DNA from: an uncultured bacterium
Lineage (GTDB): Bacteria; Oederibacteriota; PGYV01; Palsa-1178
Direction: 5' to 3'
Assembly (NCBI GenBank): GCA_937889595.1
Contig: CALAOR010000077.1
Location: 124,001-188,000 of the forward strand
Length of the DNA: 64,000 nucleotides
Shown: positions 38,998 through 48,558 of the stretch, in pieces
Layout: each line of letters starts with the position of its first letter
How positions within the stretch are numbered: the first letter of the stretch is position 1
Made by a program: the position numbers and the translations under genes
The notes under the pieces: model-generated
Seen by the model: only the letters and a program-made list of their open reading frames with translations
Databases searched by the model: none
Told to the model about the DNA's origin: nothing

Positions 38998-39678
38998 TCA
39001 TTGCCGGTTTTCATATTTCGCAATGATTTCATTGAGTTTCTTAACAGTTTTTGCAGGATTCGCAGACATGGTTATTTCAGTTACGACCGCAATACAACGG
39101 GCTCCGCGTTCAAGAACATCACGTATATTTCCAGACTTAATTCCGCCCATCACCGTAAATGGTATTTTTATTTTTTTTGAAAATATTGGTATTGCGTCCG
39201 GTCCTAATGGCCTGCATTGCGTTTCTTTCGTCTTGGTTGAAAATATGGGACCCACGTTCACATAAGTTGCGCCGCTATTTTTAGCTTTAAGCGCCTCTTT
39301 TATGTTGTGCGTTGACACGCCGATTATCATATCCGGCGCGGCTTTTCTGGCTGCGGCAACAGGTAAATCATCCTGGCCGAGATGCACGCCATCCGCATCC
39401 ACCGCCAATGCAATATCCAGCCAATCATTTATTATCAGCAGTGCTCCGGCTTCGCGCGTCAATTTCCTGAAAACAAGGGCCATTTCATATATTTTTTTGC
39501 ACGGATAATCTTTTTCCCTCATTTGAACTATCTTTGCCCCGCCTTTTAACACTTCCCTTAAGGTTTTTATCCCGGACCCGTTTAAACAGAACTTTTCCGT
39601 GATAACCGGATACACTCCATAAAACGCCTCACTCCACGGCGCAGGGCTTCCTGTTTTTTTCATATATTTGTTTTTCAT
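38998..39678 (-). CDS. thiE: thiamine phosphate synthase
   Basis: IVQMREKDYPCKK; LIINDWLDIALAVDADGVHLGQDDLP; VNVGPIFSTKTK. Confidence 0.95.
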   Translation of the reverse strand: MKNKYMKKTGSPAPWSEAFYGVYPVITEKFCLNGSGIKTLREVLKGGAKIVQMREKDYPCKKIYEMALVFRKLTREAGALLIINDWLDIALAVDADGVHLGQDDLPVAAARKAAPDMIIGVSTHNIKEALKAKNSGATYVNVGPIFSTKTKETQCRPLGPDAIPIFSKKIKIPFTVMGGIKSGNIRDVLERGARCIAVVTEITMSANPAKTVKKLNEIIAKYENRQ

Positions 39679-39879
39679 TTAACCTCCGCCCACAAACCTT
39701 ATAAGTTCAACTGCATCGTTTTCCAGGATCCGCAAAGTGCCGAATTCGTCTTTATTTATGATTCGGCCGTTTATTTCAACCACTGTAACCGGCGCTTTTA
39801 AACCGAAGTCATTCAACAATTCCACGACAATTAAGCCCTCCTTAATATCGTTTTGTTTGCCATTGATTATGACTTTCAT
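39679..39879 (-). CDS. thiS: sulfur carrier protein ThiS
   Basis: 66 aa ending RFVGGG, C-terminal GG. Confidence 0.95.
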   Translation of the reverse strand: MKVIINGKQNDIKEGLIVVELLNDFGLKAPVTVVEINGRIINKDEFGTLRILENDAVELIRFVGGG

Positions 39880-41015
39880 TTTTTTACCCCTCCTAATGCC
39901 TTTTCCCAGTCCTTAAATACCGGATAATAACCAGCGTTTTTTATAGCCTCGGATATCTCTTTAACCGTCCTGCCGTCCTCTGTCTCAAACTGCTTGCCGC
40001 TGCCCTCTCCATTTGCCGCATACCCTCCCGGATTTGTTTTTGATCCGGCGCTCATCATTGTGACACCGTAGCCGATCATGTTATCCCTAAAGTACGGTGA
40101 TTCACGCGTAGACAGGACGATTCCGGCTCTGTCAAGGAATATACGGAAAGCAAATATCATCTGCGCCAATTCTTTATCGGCCACATCACAGTACGGCCTG
40201 AATCCTGATCCTGATTTTCTCAGACGCGGAAAACTAATGCTTAGGTCGGCCCGCCAGTATTTTTTCATAAGATATTCCGCGTGTATGGCAAGACATGCGG
40301 CTTCCGTGCGCCAGTCCGATAATCCCAGCAGGGCGCCTATACCGATTTTTCTGAAACCCGCTTCAAGAGCGCGTTCAGGTGCTGCGAGCCTGTATTCAAT
40401 ATCCTCTTTTGCTCCGCCTTTGTGTACTTTTTCATATATTTTCCTGTCGTATGTCTCCTGATATATAGTCAGGCTGGTCGCGCCCGAATCCACCAGCCGT
40501 TTATAGTTTTGTGTATCCAGAGGGTAAATTTCAAGCGACACCTGCGAAAATAACTTCTTAACTTCTTTGACCGCACGTTCGATGTATTCCAGAGTCGCAT
40601 TTTCTTTGGAATCTCCGGTTAGAAGCAGAATGTTAGTCATGCCGTATTCCCTTATTTTTTCCGCCTCAACCGCAATTTCATTAATCGTAAGGGTCTTTCG
40701 CTGTATCTTGCTCATCCTGTTAAATCCGCAGTAGACGCAGTTGCTATTACACTCGTTTGAAAGGTACATGGGAATGTATAGATTTATATTTTTACCGAAG
40801 TGTTTGTCCGTCAGCGTTTTTGCCTTCATTGCCATATCATCAAGGTATCTGCCTGCGCCCGGTGACAACAGTACAAGGAAATCATCAAAAGATATTTTTT
40901 CTTTTTCAAGAATGCCCGGGATAATTTCAGTATTTGCGTTGTTTATCCCGGCGTTAATTTCTGCCTGCCTGGAATTTAAATATGGACTAAATGAAACTGT
41001 CATTTTGAAAGCCAT
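39876..41015 (-). CDS. thiH: 2-iminoacetate synthase (radical SAM)
   Basis: LSNECNSNCVYCGFNR; operon context. Confidence 0.96.
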   Translation of the reverse strand: MAFKMTVSFSPYLNSRQAEINAGINNANTEIIPGILEKEKISFDDFLVLLSPGAGRYLDDMAMKAKTLTDKHFGKNINLYIPMYLSNECNSNCVYCGFNRMSKIQRKTLTINEIAVEAEKIREYGMTNILLLTGDSKENATLEYIERAVKEVKKLFSQVSLEIYPLDTQNYKRLVDSGATSLTIYQETYDRKIYEKVHKGGAKEDIEYRLAAPERALEAGFRKIGIGALLGLSDWRTEAACLAIHAEYLMKKYWRADLSISFPRLRKSGSGFRPYCDVADKELAQMIFAFRIFLDRAGIVLSTRESPYFRDNMIGYGVTMMSAGSKTNPGGYAANGEGSGKQFETEDGRTVKEISEAIKNAGYYPVFKDWEKALGGVKK

Positions 41016-41767
41016 GCTGTCGGACTTGACGCCCTTGCCCTGCCGCTTTTCGGCCCCAACCCGGCAAGGAATGCTTTTCTCCCTGCTTCAACAGCCAGTT
41101 TAAAACTTTCGGCCATCAATTCCGGGTCGGCGCTTGTCGACACCGCAGTGTTCACCATAACGGCCGCAGCGCCGATTTCCATGGCCCTGCATGCGTCGGA
41201 CGGCCTGCCTATGCCTGCGTCTATTACAACCGGTATATTGGACTGTTCAATTATGATCTTTAACGCGTCTTCTGTGGTCAGCCCTTTGTTTGTGCCGATA
41301 GGCGCCGCGAGCGGCATGACAGTAGCGGTACCGATCTCTTCAAGCTTTTTTGCCAACACAGGGTCGGCGTTTATATATGGCAATACTGTAAAACCTTCGT
41401 TTACAAGGAACTTTGCGGCTTTAAGGGTCTCGTCAGGGTCGGGCAACAGGTATCTGGGGTCAGGTGTCACCTCAAGTTTTATCCAGTTTGAAAGCCCCAT
41501 CTCCCTTGCCAGCATGGCAATCCTTATAGCTTCGTCTGCGTTCTGCGCGCCGGATGTGTTCGGCAGGATGAATATTTTTTTCGGATCCAGAGAAGACAGT
41601 ATACCGTCATTCGGATTTTCAAGGTCAACCCTCCTGACCGCTACCGTTATAATTTCCGCGCCTGATTTATTGATACATTTTTTCATAATCTCATCCGAAG
41701 GAAACTTGCCTGTGCCTATCATAAAACGCGAAGTAAATTCTCTTCCCGCGATCAAAAGTTTGTCCAT
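41000..41767 (-). CDS. thiG: thiazole synthase
   Basis: LLIAGREFTSRFMIGTGKF; VIDAGIGRPSDACRAMEIGAAAVMVNTA. Confidence 0.97.
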   Translation of the reverse strand: MDKLLIAGREFTSRFMIGTGKFPSDEIMKKCINKSGAEIITVAVRRVDLENPNDGILSSLDPKKIFILPNTSGAQNADEAIRIAMLAREMGLSNWIKLEVTPDPRYLLPDPDETLKAAKFLVNEGFTVLPYINADPVLAKKLEEIGTATVMPLAAPIGTNKGLTTEDALKIIIEQSNIPVVIDAGIGRPSDACRAMEIGAAAVMVNTAVSTSADPELMAESFKLAVEAGRKAFLAGLGPKSGRARASSPTAWLSK

Positions 41768-42517
41768 TTATTTCATCTCCCCGCAGACACGGCACTTTGA
41801 ATGCCTGTCCGTTTTGATTATTTTATACCTGTTTGTGCGCAGGTCAAAACTGAATACTTTCCCCGTTAGAAGTTCACCTGCTCCGGTTATGGATTTAACC
41901 GCCTCAGCCGCCTGCAGAGTGCCGGCAAATCCGGCAACAGCGCCCAATACTCCTTCCACGGCAGGTTCCGTATACTCTCCTTTTTCGGGTTCGCTTCCGA
42001 ACGCGCACGCGACACAGGCGCTTCCCGGAACAACCGTCAAAAGCTGACCTGTAAATCCCTGTACTCCCGCGTGTGAAAAAGGGATTTTCATTTTCACACA
42101 GTGCCCGTTTATCATATATTTTGTGCTGAAATTATCTGTGGCATCTATTATAAAATCATATCCGGTGATTACTTTTACTATATTCTCCGGCGTGACTCTT
42201 TCTACTATGGGGATGATTTTGACCGCAGGATTGATCTTTACAGCTTTTTCAGCGGCGGATAAAGCCTTTTCCATGCCAATGTCCCCGGTAAAATGAACCA
42301 CCTGCCTTTGCAGGTTGGACAACTCAACCCTGTCAGAGTCCGCAATTGCCAGCGTGCCCACACCTGCGGCAGCAAGATATAGGATAGCGGCCGAGCCGAG
42401 TCCGCCAGCGCCTATGACAAGCACAGCTGATTTAAGCAATTTTTCCTGTCCGGATTCCCCTACACCGGCCAATCTTATGTTTCTTTCAAATCTTTCCAGT
42501 TGTTTGTTGTCCAGCAC
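41768..42517 (-). CDS. thiF: ThiF/MoeB-type adenylyltransferase
   Basis: VLVIGAGGLGSAAILYLAAAGVGTLAIADSDRVELSNLQRQVVH; DATDNFSTKYMIN; CRVCG. Confidence 0.93.
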   Translation of the reverse strand: MLDNKQLERFERNIRLAGVGESGQEKLLKSAVLVIGAGGLGSAAILYLAAAGVGTLAIADSDRVELSNLQRQVVHFTGDIGMEKALSAAEKAVKINPAVKIIPIVERVTPENIVKVITGYDFIIDATDNFSTKYMINGHCVKMKIPFSHAGVQGFTGQLLTVVPGSACVACAFGSEPEKGEYTEPAVEGVLGAVAGFAGTLQAAEAVKSITGAGELLTGKVFSFDLRTNRYKIIKTDRHSKCRVCGEMK

Positions 42518-42542
42518 CTGACATCTCCTTCGTTTAGAACAA

Positions 42543-42573
42543 TAAAAAAAGCCTTCCTGAGGGACGGAAGGCG
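42543..42573 (-). terminator. intrinsic terminator between TPP aptamer and thiF
   Basis: Minus strand GCCTTCC-GTCCCTCA-GGAAGGC-TTTTTTT. Confidence 0.85.
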
Positions 42574-42599
42574 TATGCCGATGTCATGCGTTAAAACAT

Positions 42600-42684
42600 T
42601 ATGTTTCCTACGCCGGCATTATCCGGATCAGGTTCGCGGGTATATTCTCAGGCACCAAGTCAATCAGCACCACCCCGATTTGTA
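42600..42684 (-). ncRNA. TPP riboswitch (THI element)
   Basis: Minus strand TCGGGGTGGTGC...GGTGCCTGAGAATATACCCGCGAACCTGATCCGGATAATGCCGGCGTAGGAAAC. Confidence 0.96.
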
Positions 42685-42758
42685 GTGATTATATCTTTAA
42701 ATTATTATAAAAGCAATACTCATCTTAATAATACGCGGTTTATTTAAAAACAAAGGCC

Positions 42759-42793
42759 CGCGTGCGGGTGGCGCAGCGCGCCACCCGCACGCG
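42759..42793. terminator. 16 bp-stem hairpin immediately after bioA stop
   Basis: cgcgtgcgggtggcgc-agc-gcgccacccgcacgcg; minus strand followed by GGCCTTTGTTTTT. Confidence 0.75.
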
Positions 42794-44095
42794 TCATTTC
42801 AGAGAATACTTTAAGACCGCGAACATCTCTTTTATCTCTCTTTCACTTGCCGTTAAAGGCGGCCAAACGTACAGAACCGGCCCAAGCGGCCTTATAAAAA
42901 CTCCCATGTCCCTCGCTTTTTGCGCCGCAGCTTTTGCCCTTTTAGCTCCGCCGTCTTTTTCCGATATGTGCGTCATGGCTATCATGCCCATGGTGTTGAA
43001 GAAAGGCTTTTCAAACATACCACAGAGGGACTCCATCTCATTCTTCATAAGCCTGATCTTTGGCTTTATGGCTTCCATTATATCCAGTTCTTTATACAGT
43101 CTTACCGCGGCTAAAGCCGCGGCCGCTGTTATGGGGTTGCCTGAGAATGTATGGCCGTAAAAAAACGTCTTTCCTTTCCTGAAGCTGTCATAGATCCTGT
43201 CGTTCACAATGGACGCGCTCATGGGCATGTAACCGCCTGTCATGCCTTTTCCCACGGTCATGATATCCGGGCTTATACCCGCTTTATTGCAGGCAAACAT
43301 CTCCCCTGTCCTGCCGAACCCGACCGCTATCTCGTCGGCTATCAGTATAAGGCCGTATTTTTCGCAGAGCTTTTTGAGCTTCCTTAAGTACTCTTCCGGG
43401 TATATGCGCGCGCCGGCCGCCCCCTGGCACAAAGGCTCCACAATGACCGCGGCGGTTTGGGCGTGCTTTGCCTTTATTATTTTTTCCATGGATCCAAAAC
43501 ACTCGATTGAACAGTCCGCCGGTTTTTTGCCGTGTTTGCACACGGCGCAATGCGGTGATTCTGCCGCGTTGTTTTTCCCGACGGCGCCCTTAAGTTCCCT
43601 GTGAAATTCCTCCACAAAACCCACGCCCACGGCGCCGAGCGTGTCGCCGTGGTAACCGTCCTTTAAACATATAAATTTCTTTCTCTTTTTTTCACCCTGG
43701 TTTTCCCAGTACTGCAGCGCCATCCTAAGCGAGGCTTCCACGGCGGAAGCGCCGTCCCCGCAAAAAAACGAATGTTTAAGCCCCGGCGGGGCGATCCTTG
43801 CCAGTTCTTCCGCGAGCAGCGCTGTTTTTTCGTGCGTTTGCCCCGCGAGTATTACATGCTGTAGTTTGCCGCTTTGCTCTTTTATCGCGTTAATTATCGA
43901 AGACTGGGAATGACCCAGATTTACGCACCACCATGAGGCTATGGCGTCGAGGTATTTTTTTCCGTTAACATCATAAAAATATGAGCCCTTCGCGCGCGCT
44001 ATGACCGGAAAATCCGATTTTTCAAAAGCGTCTGTGTCCGTATAGGGGTGCCAAACATGTTTTAAGTCCGCTGATTTTATCCTATCCCTGTCCAT
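42794..44095 (-). CDS. bioA: adenosylmethionine-8-amino-7-oxononanoate aminotransferase; likely start MDRDRIK (ORF track 44122)
   Basis: HVWHPYTDTDAFEKSDFPVI; ASWWCVNLGHSQ; LIADEIAVGFGRTGEMFAC. Confidence 0.96.
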   Translation of the reverse strand: MDRDRIKSADLKHVWHPYTDTDAFEKSDFPVIARAKGSYFYDVNGKKYLDAIASWWCVNLGHSQSSIINAIKEQSGKLQHVILAGQTHEKTALLAEELARIAPPGLKHSFFCGDGASAVEASLRMALQYWENQGEKKRKKFICLKDGYHGDTLGAVGVGFVEEFHRELKGAVGKNNAAESPHCAVCKHGKKPADCSIECFGSMEKIIKAKHAQTAAVIVEPLCQGAAGARIYPEEYLRKLKKLCEKYGLILIADEIAVGFGRTGEMFACNKAGISPDIMTVGKGMTGGYMPMSASIVNDRIYDSFRKGKTFFYGHTFSGNPITAAAALAAVRLYKELDIMEAIKPKIRLMKNEMESLCGMFEKPFFNTMGMIAMTHISEKDGGAKRAKAAAQKARDMGVFIRPLGPVLYVWPPLTASEREIKEMFAVLKYSLK

Positions 44096-44804
44096 GTCCC
44101 GCCCCTTTAACGAGCTGCTCAAGCCCGTTTAGCTTTTCAAACACTGCCAAAAGGTTCTTCATGTTTTTTACATGCGCTAAGGTTCCCAGGCAGCCGATGC
44201 CCGTGAACTCTTCTATCACCTTCGCGTTATCTTCCGTTATATGATCGCTCTTTTTGTCTGTTCCGATATTGAGCACAAACCCCGCTATCGCCAGATTCCT
44301 GTGTTTAAGGGCCTCAAGCGTAAGGCAGGTATGGTTGATTGTGCCCAGGCCGGCGTGAGCCACAACAATAATTGGCAGGCCCAGCGCCGCCATAAGGTCG
44401 ATCATTGTAACCCTGTTTTTCCTGTCCACCGGCACCAGCACTCCCCCGGCGCCTTCCGCCAAAACCATGTCGTATTTTTCAAGGAGTTTTTTGGTCGAAT
44501 CAATTATCACCGGTATGCAAGCCGGCGGTTTGTTGTCAAGTTCGCAGGCCAGGTGCGGGGAGCATGGTTTGGAAAACGCGAAAGGCTGCATGTATTTAAA
44601 CAGGCTTTTTTCGGGTTTAAACCCCGATGCTTTGAATATACAGCTTAAATCCGGGGATATCCTGTTTTTGGCAGAGCCTGTCTGCACCGTTTTTAACGGC
44701 GCTGCATTTATGCCGGCCCTGCGCAGCAGGCTTAAAAAACCGGCTGTAAAAAACGTCTTGCCAACCCCTGTGCCCGTGCCTGTTATAAAAAATCCCTTTT
44801 TCAT
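44082..44804 (-). CDS. bioD: dethiobiotin synthase
   Basis: KGFFITGTGTGVGKTFFTAGF; EGAGGVLVPVDRK. Confidence 0.97.
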   Translation of the reverse strand: MKKGFFITGTGTGVGKTFFTAGFLSLLRRAGINAAPLKTVQTGSAKNRISPDLSCIFKASGFKPEKSLFKYMQPFAFSKPCSPHLACELDNKPPACIPVIIDSTKKLLEKYDMVLAEGAGGVLVPVDRKNRVTMIDLMAALGLPIIVVAHAGLGTINHTCLTLEALKHRNLAIAGFVLNIGTDKKSDHITEDNAKVIEEFTGIGCLGTLAHVKNMKNLLAVFEKLNGLEQLVKGAGHGQG

Positions 44805-45550
44805 TTTGCCTTCCTTTTTTTGACGACAACCGTAAGCACCCTGTATGTCACCGGGTATTTACCTGTTGAATCCTTATAAAGCCTGCCGTATTCCTTTAGC
44901 CCCGCGCGCGTGAGTTTTTTTCCGCTTCCCGCGCCTTCCTTATAATTCGCCCCGATCTTTTTCAAGGACTTTACCGCCTCCACGGGGCTGTCATAATATA
45001 CCGTCATGTCCTCCACCAGCCGCACGACAGGCTTGGGCAGGGGCATTAAAAAACCGGTTTCGTCCGGAAAATCATAGAAAGCGCCTGACAATCCCGAGAG
45101 TTCCTTTAGCGAGCCTTTCACAGGGACGCAAAACGCGAAAAAACCCCCGGGCTTTACCCATGAGTAAAACGCCTTCATTGCCTTGGGTAAATCCCCGAGC
45201 CATTGAAAAGTGAAGTTTGACACAACAACGCTGAATTGCTCCCCCGGGTCGTATTCCTCCGCGTCAACACACAGGAATTTTGATCCCGGCCACTGCTGGG
45301 CGCACAGCCGTGTCATGCCTTCGGCAAAATCCAGGCCCGTGAGCTTTTCCGGTTTTAGTTTGGCCATTACCTTCCCGGTCAAAAACCCGGTGCCGCAGCC
45401 GATATCCAGCACTGTCTCGGCCTTTACCCCCGGCAGCATGGCCGCAAGCATGGACGCCGACTGTTCCTGTACCCTTGCCCAGCCCGAATACTGCTCCGCA
45501 GCGTTTGAAAAATTGCGGCGTATCTGGTGTTTTATGTTTTTTATGTCCAA
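44801..45550 (-). CDS. bioC: malonyl-ACP O-methyltransferase
   Basis: VLDIGCGTGFLTGKVMAKL; VSNFTFQWLGDLPKAM. Confidence 0.94.
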   Translation of the reverse strand: MDIKNIKHQIRRNFSNAAEQYSGWARVQEQSASMLAAMLPGVKAETVLDIGCGTGFLTGKVMAKLKPEKLTGLDFAEGMTRLCAQQWPGSKFLCVDAEEYDPGEQFSVVVSNFTFQWLGDLPKAMKAFYSWVKPGGFFAFCVPVKGSLKELSGLSGAFYDFPDETGFLMPLPKPVVRLVEDMTVYYDSPVEAVKSLKKIGANYKEGAGSGKKLTRAGLKEYGRLYKDSTGKYPVTYRVLTVVVKKRKAK

Positions 45551-46228
45551 TTAAATACCGCCTATGGGATTTATGGCTTCATGATCAAGTATGTACGGCA
45601 AATTATGGCCCGCGTCAAAACTTTTTAGAACGCTCCCGTTGATATGCCTGTGCATATGCTCGGCCTGTGAAAAAGGAATTATCTTATCCTTTAAGCCGTG
45701 CATTATGACGGTGGGGGCTTTAACGCCCGAAAGCAGATTTCTTACGTCTGTTTTTTCCAGGTATTCAAGCCCTGCTGCCAGGTCAAGAACGGAAAACCCC
45801 CCGGCCGAAAGTAAAAACTCAGGCTCGCCTTCATGCCCCGGATTAAAACAGTTCTTAACAAACCCTTTGATCACAGCTTCCCTGTGTTTTTCAAGCCTCG
45901 CAGCCATGGCTTTAATGTCGCGTCCCGAGGCTCCGGTATAATCCGCGTCCGCAGTCATACGCGCTGTGCCGGATATAAGGAATAGTTCTTCAACCAGTTC
46001 AGGCGCGCTTGTTGCGGCTTTTATAGCCGCCAGAACGCCCAGCGACCACGCGATAACCGTGATTTTCCTGCCCAGAGCTTTTATAAACGCCACCGCAAAA
46101 TCAGGGTCTGTCACGCATTTTTCCCAAGGCAAATATAGAAACCCGCTGTTACCAGGTTTTGCCGAAATGTTCTTAAACGCATCAGGCCCGCCTGCCCAGC
46201 CTGAAATAATGACAATATGTTTTTTCAA
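45551..46228 (-). CDS. alpha/beta hydrolase, BioH/BioG-like pimeloyl-ACP methyl ester esterase; TTG start overlapping bioF stop (ORF track 46384)
   Basis: LKKHIVIISGWAGGPDAF; IAWSLGVLAA; MHGLKDKIIPF; DAGHNLPYI; within bio operon. Confidence 0.82.
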   Translation of the reverse strand: MKKHIVIISGWAGGPDAFKNISAKPGNSGFLYLPWEKCVTDPDFAVAFIKALGRKITVIAWSLGVLAAIKAATSAPELVEELFLISGTARMTADADYTGASGRDIKAMAARLEKHREAVIKGFVKNCFNPGHEGEPEFLLSAGGFSVLDLAAGLEYLEKTDVRNLLSGVKAPTVIMHGLKDKIIPFSQAEHMHRHINGSVLKSFDAGHNLPYILDHEAINPIGGI

Positions 46229-47373
46229 ATCAGCCCGGCCTTTTGGGCGGCGCGCGCTATTTTTTCTGCCGCTGTTTTCAAAGCTTGCTTTGTGTGGCTT
46301 AGCGTGACTGAAAGCCTCAAGCGCGCCGTTCCCTTGGGTACGGTGGGCGGCCTGATGGCTTTGGCGTATATGCCTTCCTCCCACAGCAATTCCGCGGCCT
46401 TTACAGAGTGCCTATTGTCCCCTATCATGACCGGTATTATCTGGCTTGAGAATTCCGGCAGCTTAAGGCCGGCTCCCCTTAATAATCCGTGAAAATACGA
46501 TGAATTGTCCAGCAGTGAACTTCCAAGCTCTTTTTCTTCCCGTATTATTTCAAGTGCCTTAATGGCCCCGCCCAGACAGGCCGGAGGCAGCGCAGTGGAG
46601 AATATGAAGGAACGCGCCGAATTAATAAGGAGTTTTTTTACGGCCGAAGAACAAACCGCGAACCCGCCGTATCCGCCGAAAGCCTTGCTGAATGTGCCTG
46701 TTATGAGGTCAGGTTTTATATTTTTTTGCGCGCATAGACCAATTCCTTCGCCGAAAACCCCTATGGCATGCGCTTCGTCAATGATTAAAAACGCCCCGTA
46801 TTTATCCGAAAGTCCCTTTAACTTAATGACATCTGCCAGGTCTCCGTCCATGCTGAAAACAGAATCCGCTATTATAAAGCTGTTGCCAGCGCTTTTTTCA
46901 AGCATGCGTTCAAGTTCGCCCAGATCATTGTGCCTGTACCTTTTCCAGGCCGCGCCCGAAAGCATGACCCCGTCTATTATGCTGGCGTGGTCGAATTTGT
47001 CAAAATACACGGTGTCTCCCGCGCCTGCCAGCGCCGATATGACGCCTGTATTGGCCAGGAAGCCGCTGCCAAAAACTATTGCCTCTTCAAAACCGGCCCA
47101 GTCCGCGAGTTTTTTTTCAAGTTCTTCGTGCAGCGTGAGCGTGCCGCACATAAGGCGCGAGCCGCCCGAACCGCTGCCGAATTTTTCCACGGCCGCAATG
47201 GCGGCTTTTTTCACCCTTGAGTCGTTTGCCAGGTCCAGATAATCATTGGATGAAAAATTAAGGTATTCCTTCCCGTCAAGTACAAACCTCCCGCCTGAGC
47301 CTGGCAGGGTTATCAGCGTGCGGGTTAAGCCCTTTTCCTCTATATCCTTAAGCCTTGCCTCAAAATCCTTCAT
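46225..47373 (-). CDS. bioF: 8-amino-7-oxononanoate synthase
   Basis: YLNFSSNDYLDLAND; DEAHAIGVFGEGIGL; TGTFSKAFGGYGGFA. Confidence 0.96.
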   Translation of the reverse strand: MKDFEARLKDIEEKGLTRTLITLPGSGGRFVLDGKEYLNFSSNDYLDLANDSRVKKAAIAAVEKFGSGSGGSRLMCGTLTLHEELEKKLADWAGFEEAIVFGSGFLANTGVISALAGAGDTVYFDKFDHASIIDGVMLSGAAWKRYRHNDLGELERMLEKSAGNSFIIADSVFSMDGDLADVIKLKGLSDKYGAFLIIDEAHAIGVFGEGIGLCAQKNIKPDLITGTFSKAFGGYGGFAVCSSAVKKLLINSARSFIFSTALPPACLGGAIKALEIIREEKELGSSLLDNSSYFHGLLRGAGLKLPEFSSQIIPVMIGDNRHSVKAAELLWEEGIYAKAIRPPTVPKGTARLRLSVTLSHTKQALKTAAEKIARAAQKAGLI

Positions 47374-48356
47374 TCCACACCTTCAATTTCCGCGTTAAAA
47401 CCCATCTCCCTAATCATGTCAAAGCCTTCGCCCGCTCCCTGTCCGCCTGTTGTCAGGTATCCCGATACAAAGATCGAATTAACCGCGTAAAGCGCGAACC
47501 CCTGCATGGACTTCAGCCTGTATTCCCTGCCGCCCGCGGCGCGCAGGTCAGCGGACGGGTTTAAAAAGCGCGCCATGCACAGGACTTTAAGGCAGTAAAG
47601 CGGGGTAAGTTCATCGCCCATTTTTTCAAACGGCGTGCCCTTCACAGGGATGAAAAAATTGATCGGGATGGAATCCGGGTTTATTTTTTTAAGTTCCATG
47701 AACATATCAACCACTCCCTGTTTTCCCTCGCCCAGGCCTATGATACCGCCGGAACAGATCTCAAGCCCCGCTGCCCTGCAAACCGATATATTATTGATGC
47801 GCTCGTCATATGTATGTGTGGAACAAATCTTTGGATAATATTCCCTGCTGGAATTTAAATTGTGGTTTATCCTGTCCAAGCCCGCGCTTTTAAGTTTGGC
47901 TGCCTGCCCGGGCGTTATAAAACCCATGGAACAACATATGCTTATTCCCGTTTCTTTTTTTATCATGGCTACGGATTGCGCGAGGGAGTCTATGAGCTTA
48001 TCGTCATACTTTATGCTGCTTAGGGCCATGCAGTACCGGATCGCCCCGTTCTTTTTGGCAGCAATTGCGCCCGCCACAAGTTCGGCCGAGGGCTTTAAGC
48101 CGTATTCCTTTATATCCGCGCCCGATACTTTTGACTGGGTACAGTAGCCGCAGTCTTCGGTGCAAAGCCCACTTTTGGCGTTCATGAGCATCTGCACGTG
48201 CACAGTGTTGCCAAAATGTTTTTTTCTAACCGTATAGGCCGCATTTAACAGCTCCAGAACGGCTTCATTCGGGCAGTCAAGAACGCTCAAGGCTTCTTCC
48301 CGGGTAAGGTCTGAGCCTTTTAGTGATTTATTCATTATCAAAGCAATATCCGCCAT
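47370..48356 (-). CDS. bioB: biotin synthase (radical SAM)
   Basis: SGLCTEDCGYCTQS; GLDRINHNLNSSREYYPKICSTHTYDER. Confidence 0.97.
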   Translation of the reverse strand: MADIALIMNKSLKGSDLTREEALSVLDCPNEAVLELLNAAYTVRKKHFGNTVHVQMLMNAKSGLCTEDCGYCTQSKVSGADIKEYGLKPSAELVAGAIAAKKNGAIRYCMALSSIKYDDKLIDSLAQSVAMIKKETGISICCSMGFITPGQAAKLKSAGLDRINHNLNSSREYYPKICSTHTYDERINNISVCRAAGLEICSGGIIGLGEGKQGVVDMFMELKKINPDSIPINFFIPVKGTPFEKMGDELTPLYCLKVLCMARFLNPSADLRAAGGREYRLKSMQGFALYAVNSIFVSGYLTTGGQGAGEGFDMIREMGFNAEIEGVE

Positions 48357-48558
48357 AAGTCTCCATTCATTTTATCCCTGAAAAAATGATTTAAGCCTGT
48401 AATTTTACCATTAATATTTTTGTTTTAAAACAAAAAAAAACTGAAGTGAACCCATCATTGGCTTTTAAGCCTTAGCGTATGATTTTGTCCGAATTCTGAG
48501 GCCCCCCCCTATATATATTGATTGATTTTTTACGCAGGTATGGATCCACGGGGTCTAT

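Noticed and set aside
43284-43550. Minus- and plus-strand alternative ORFs overlapping bioA (and similar shadows throughout the ORF track)
   Set aside because: Overlap strongly supported genes, no family resemblance; expected in moderate-GC coding DNA.
48415-48440. tttgttttaaaacaaa palindrome upstream of bioB as a BirA/BioR operator
   Set aside because: Does not match the BirA (TTGTAAACC-type) or BioR (TTATMKATAA) consensus well enough; could be simple AT-rich symmetry.
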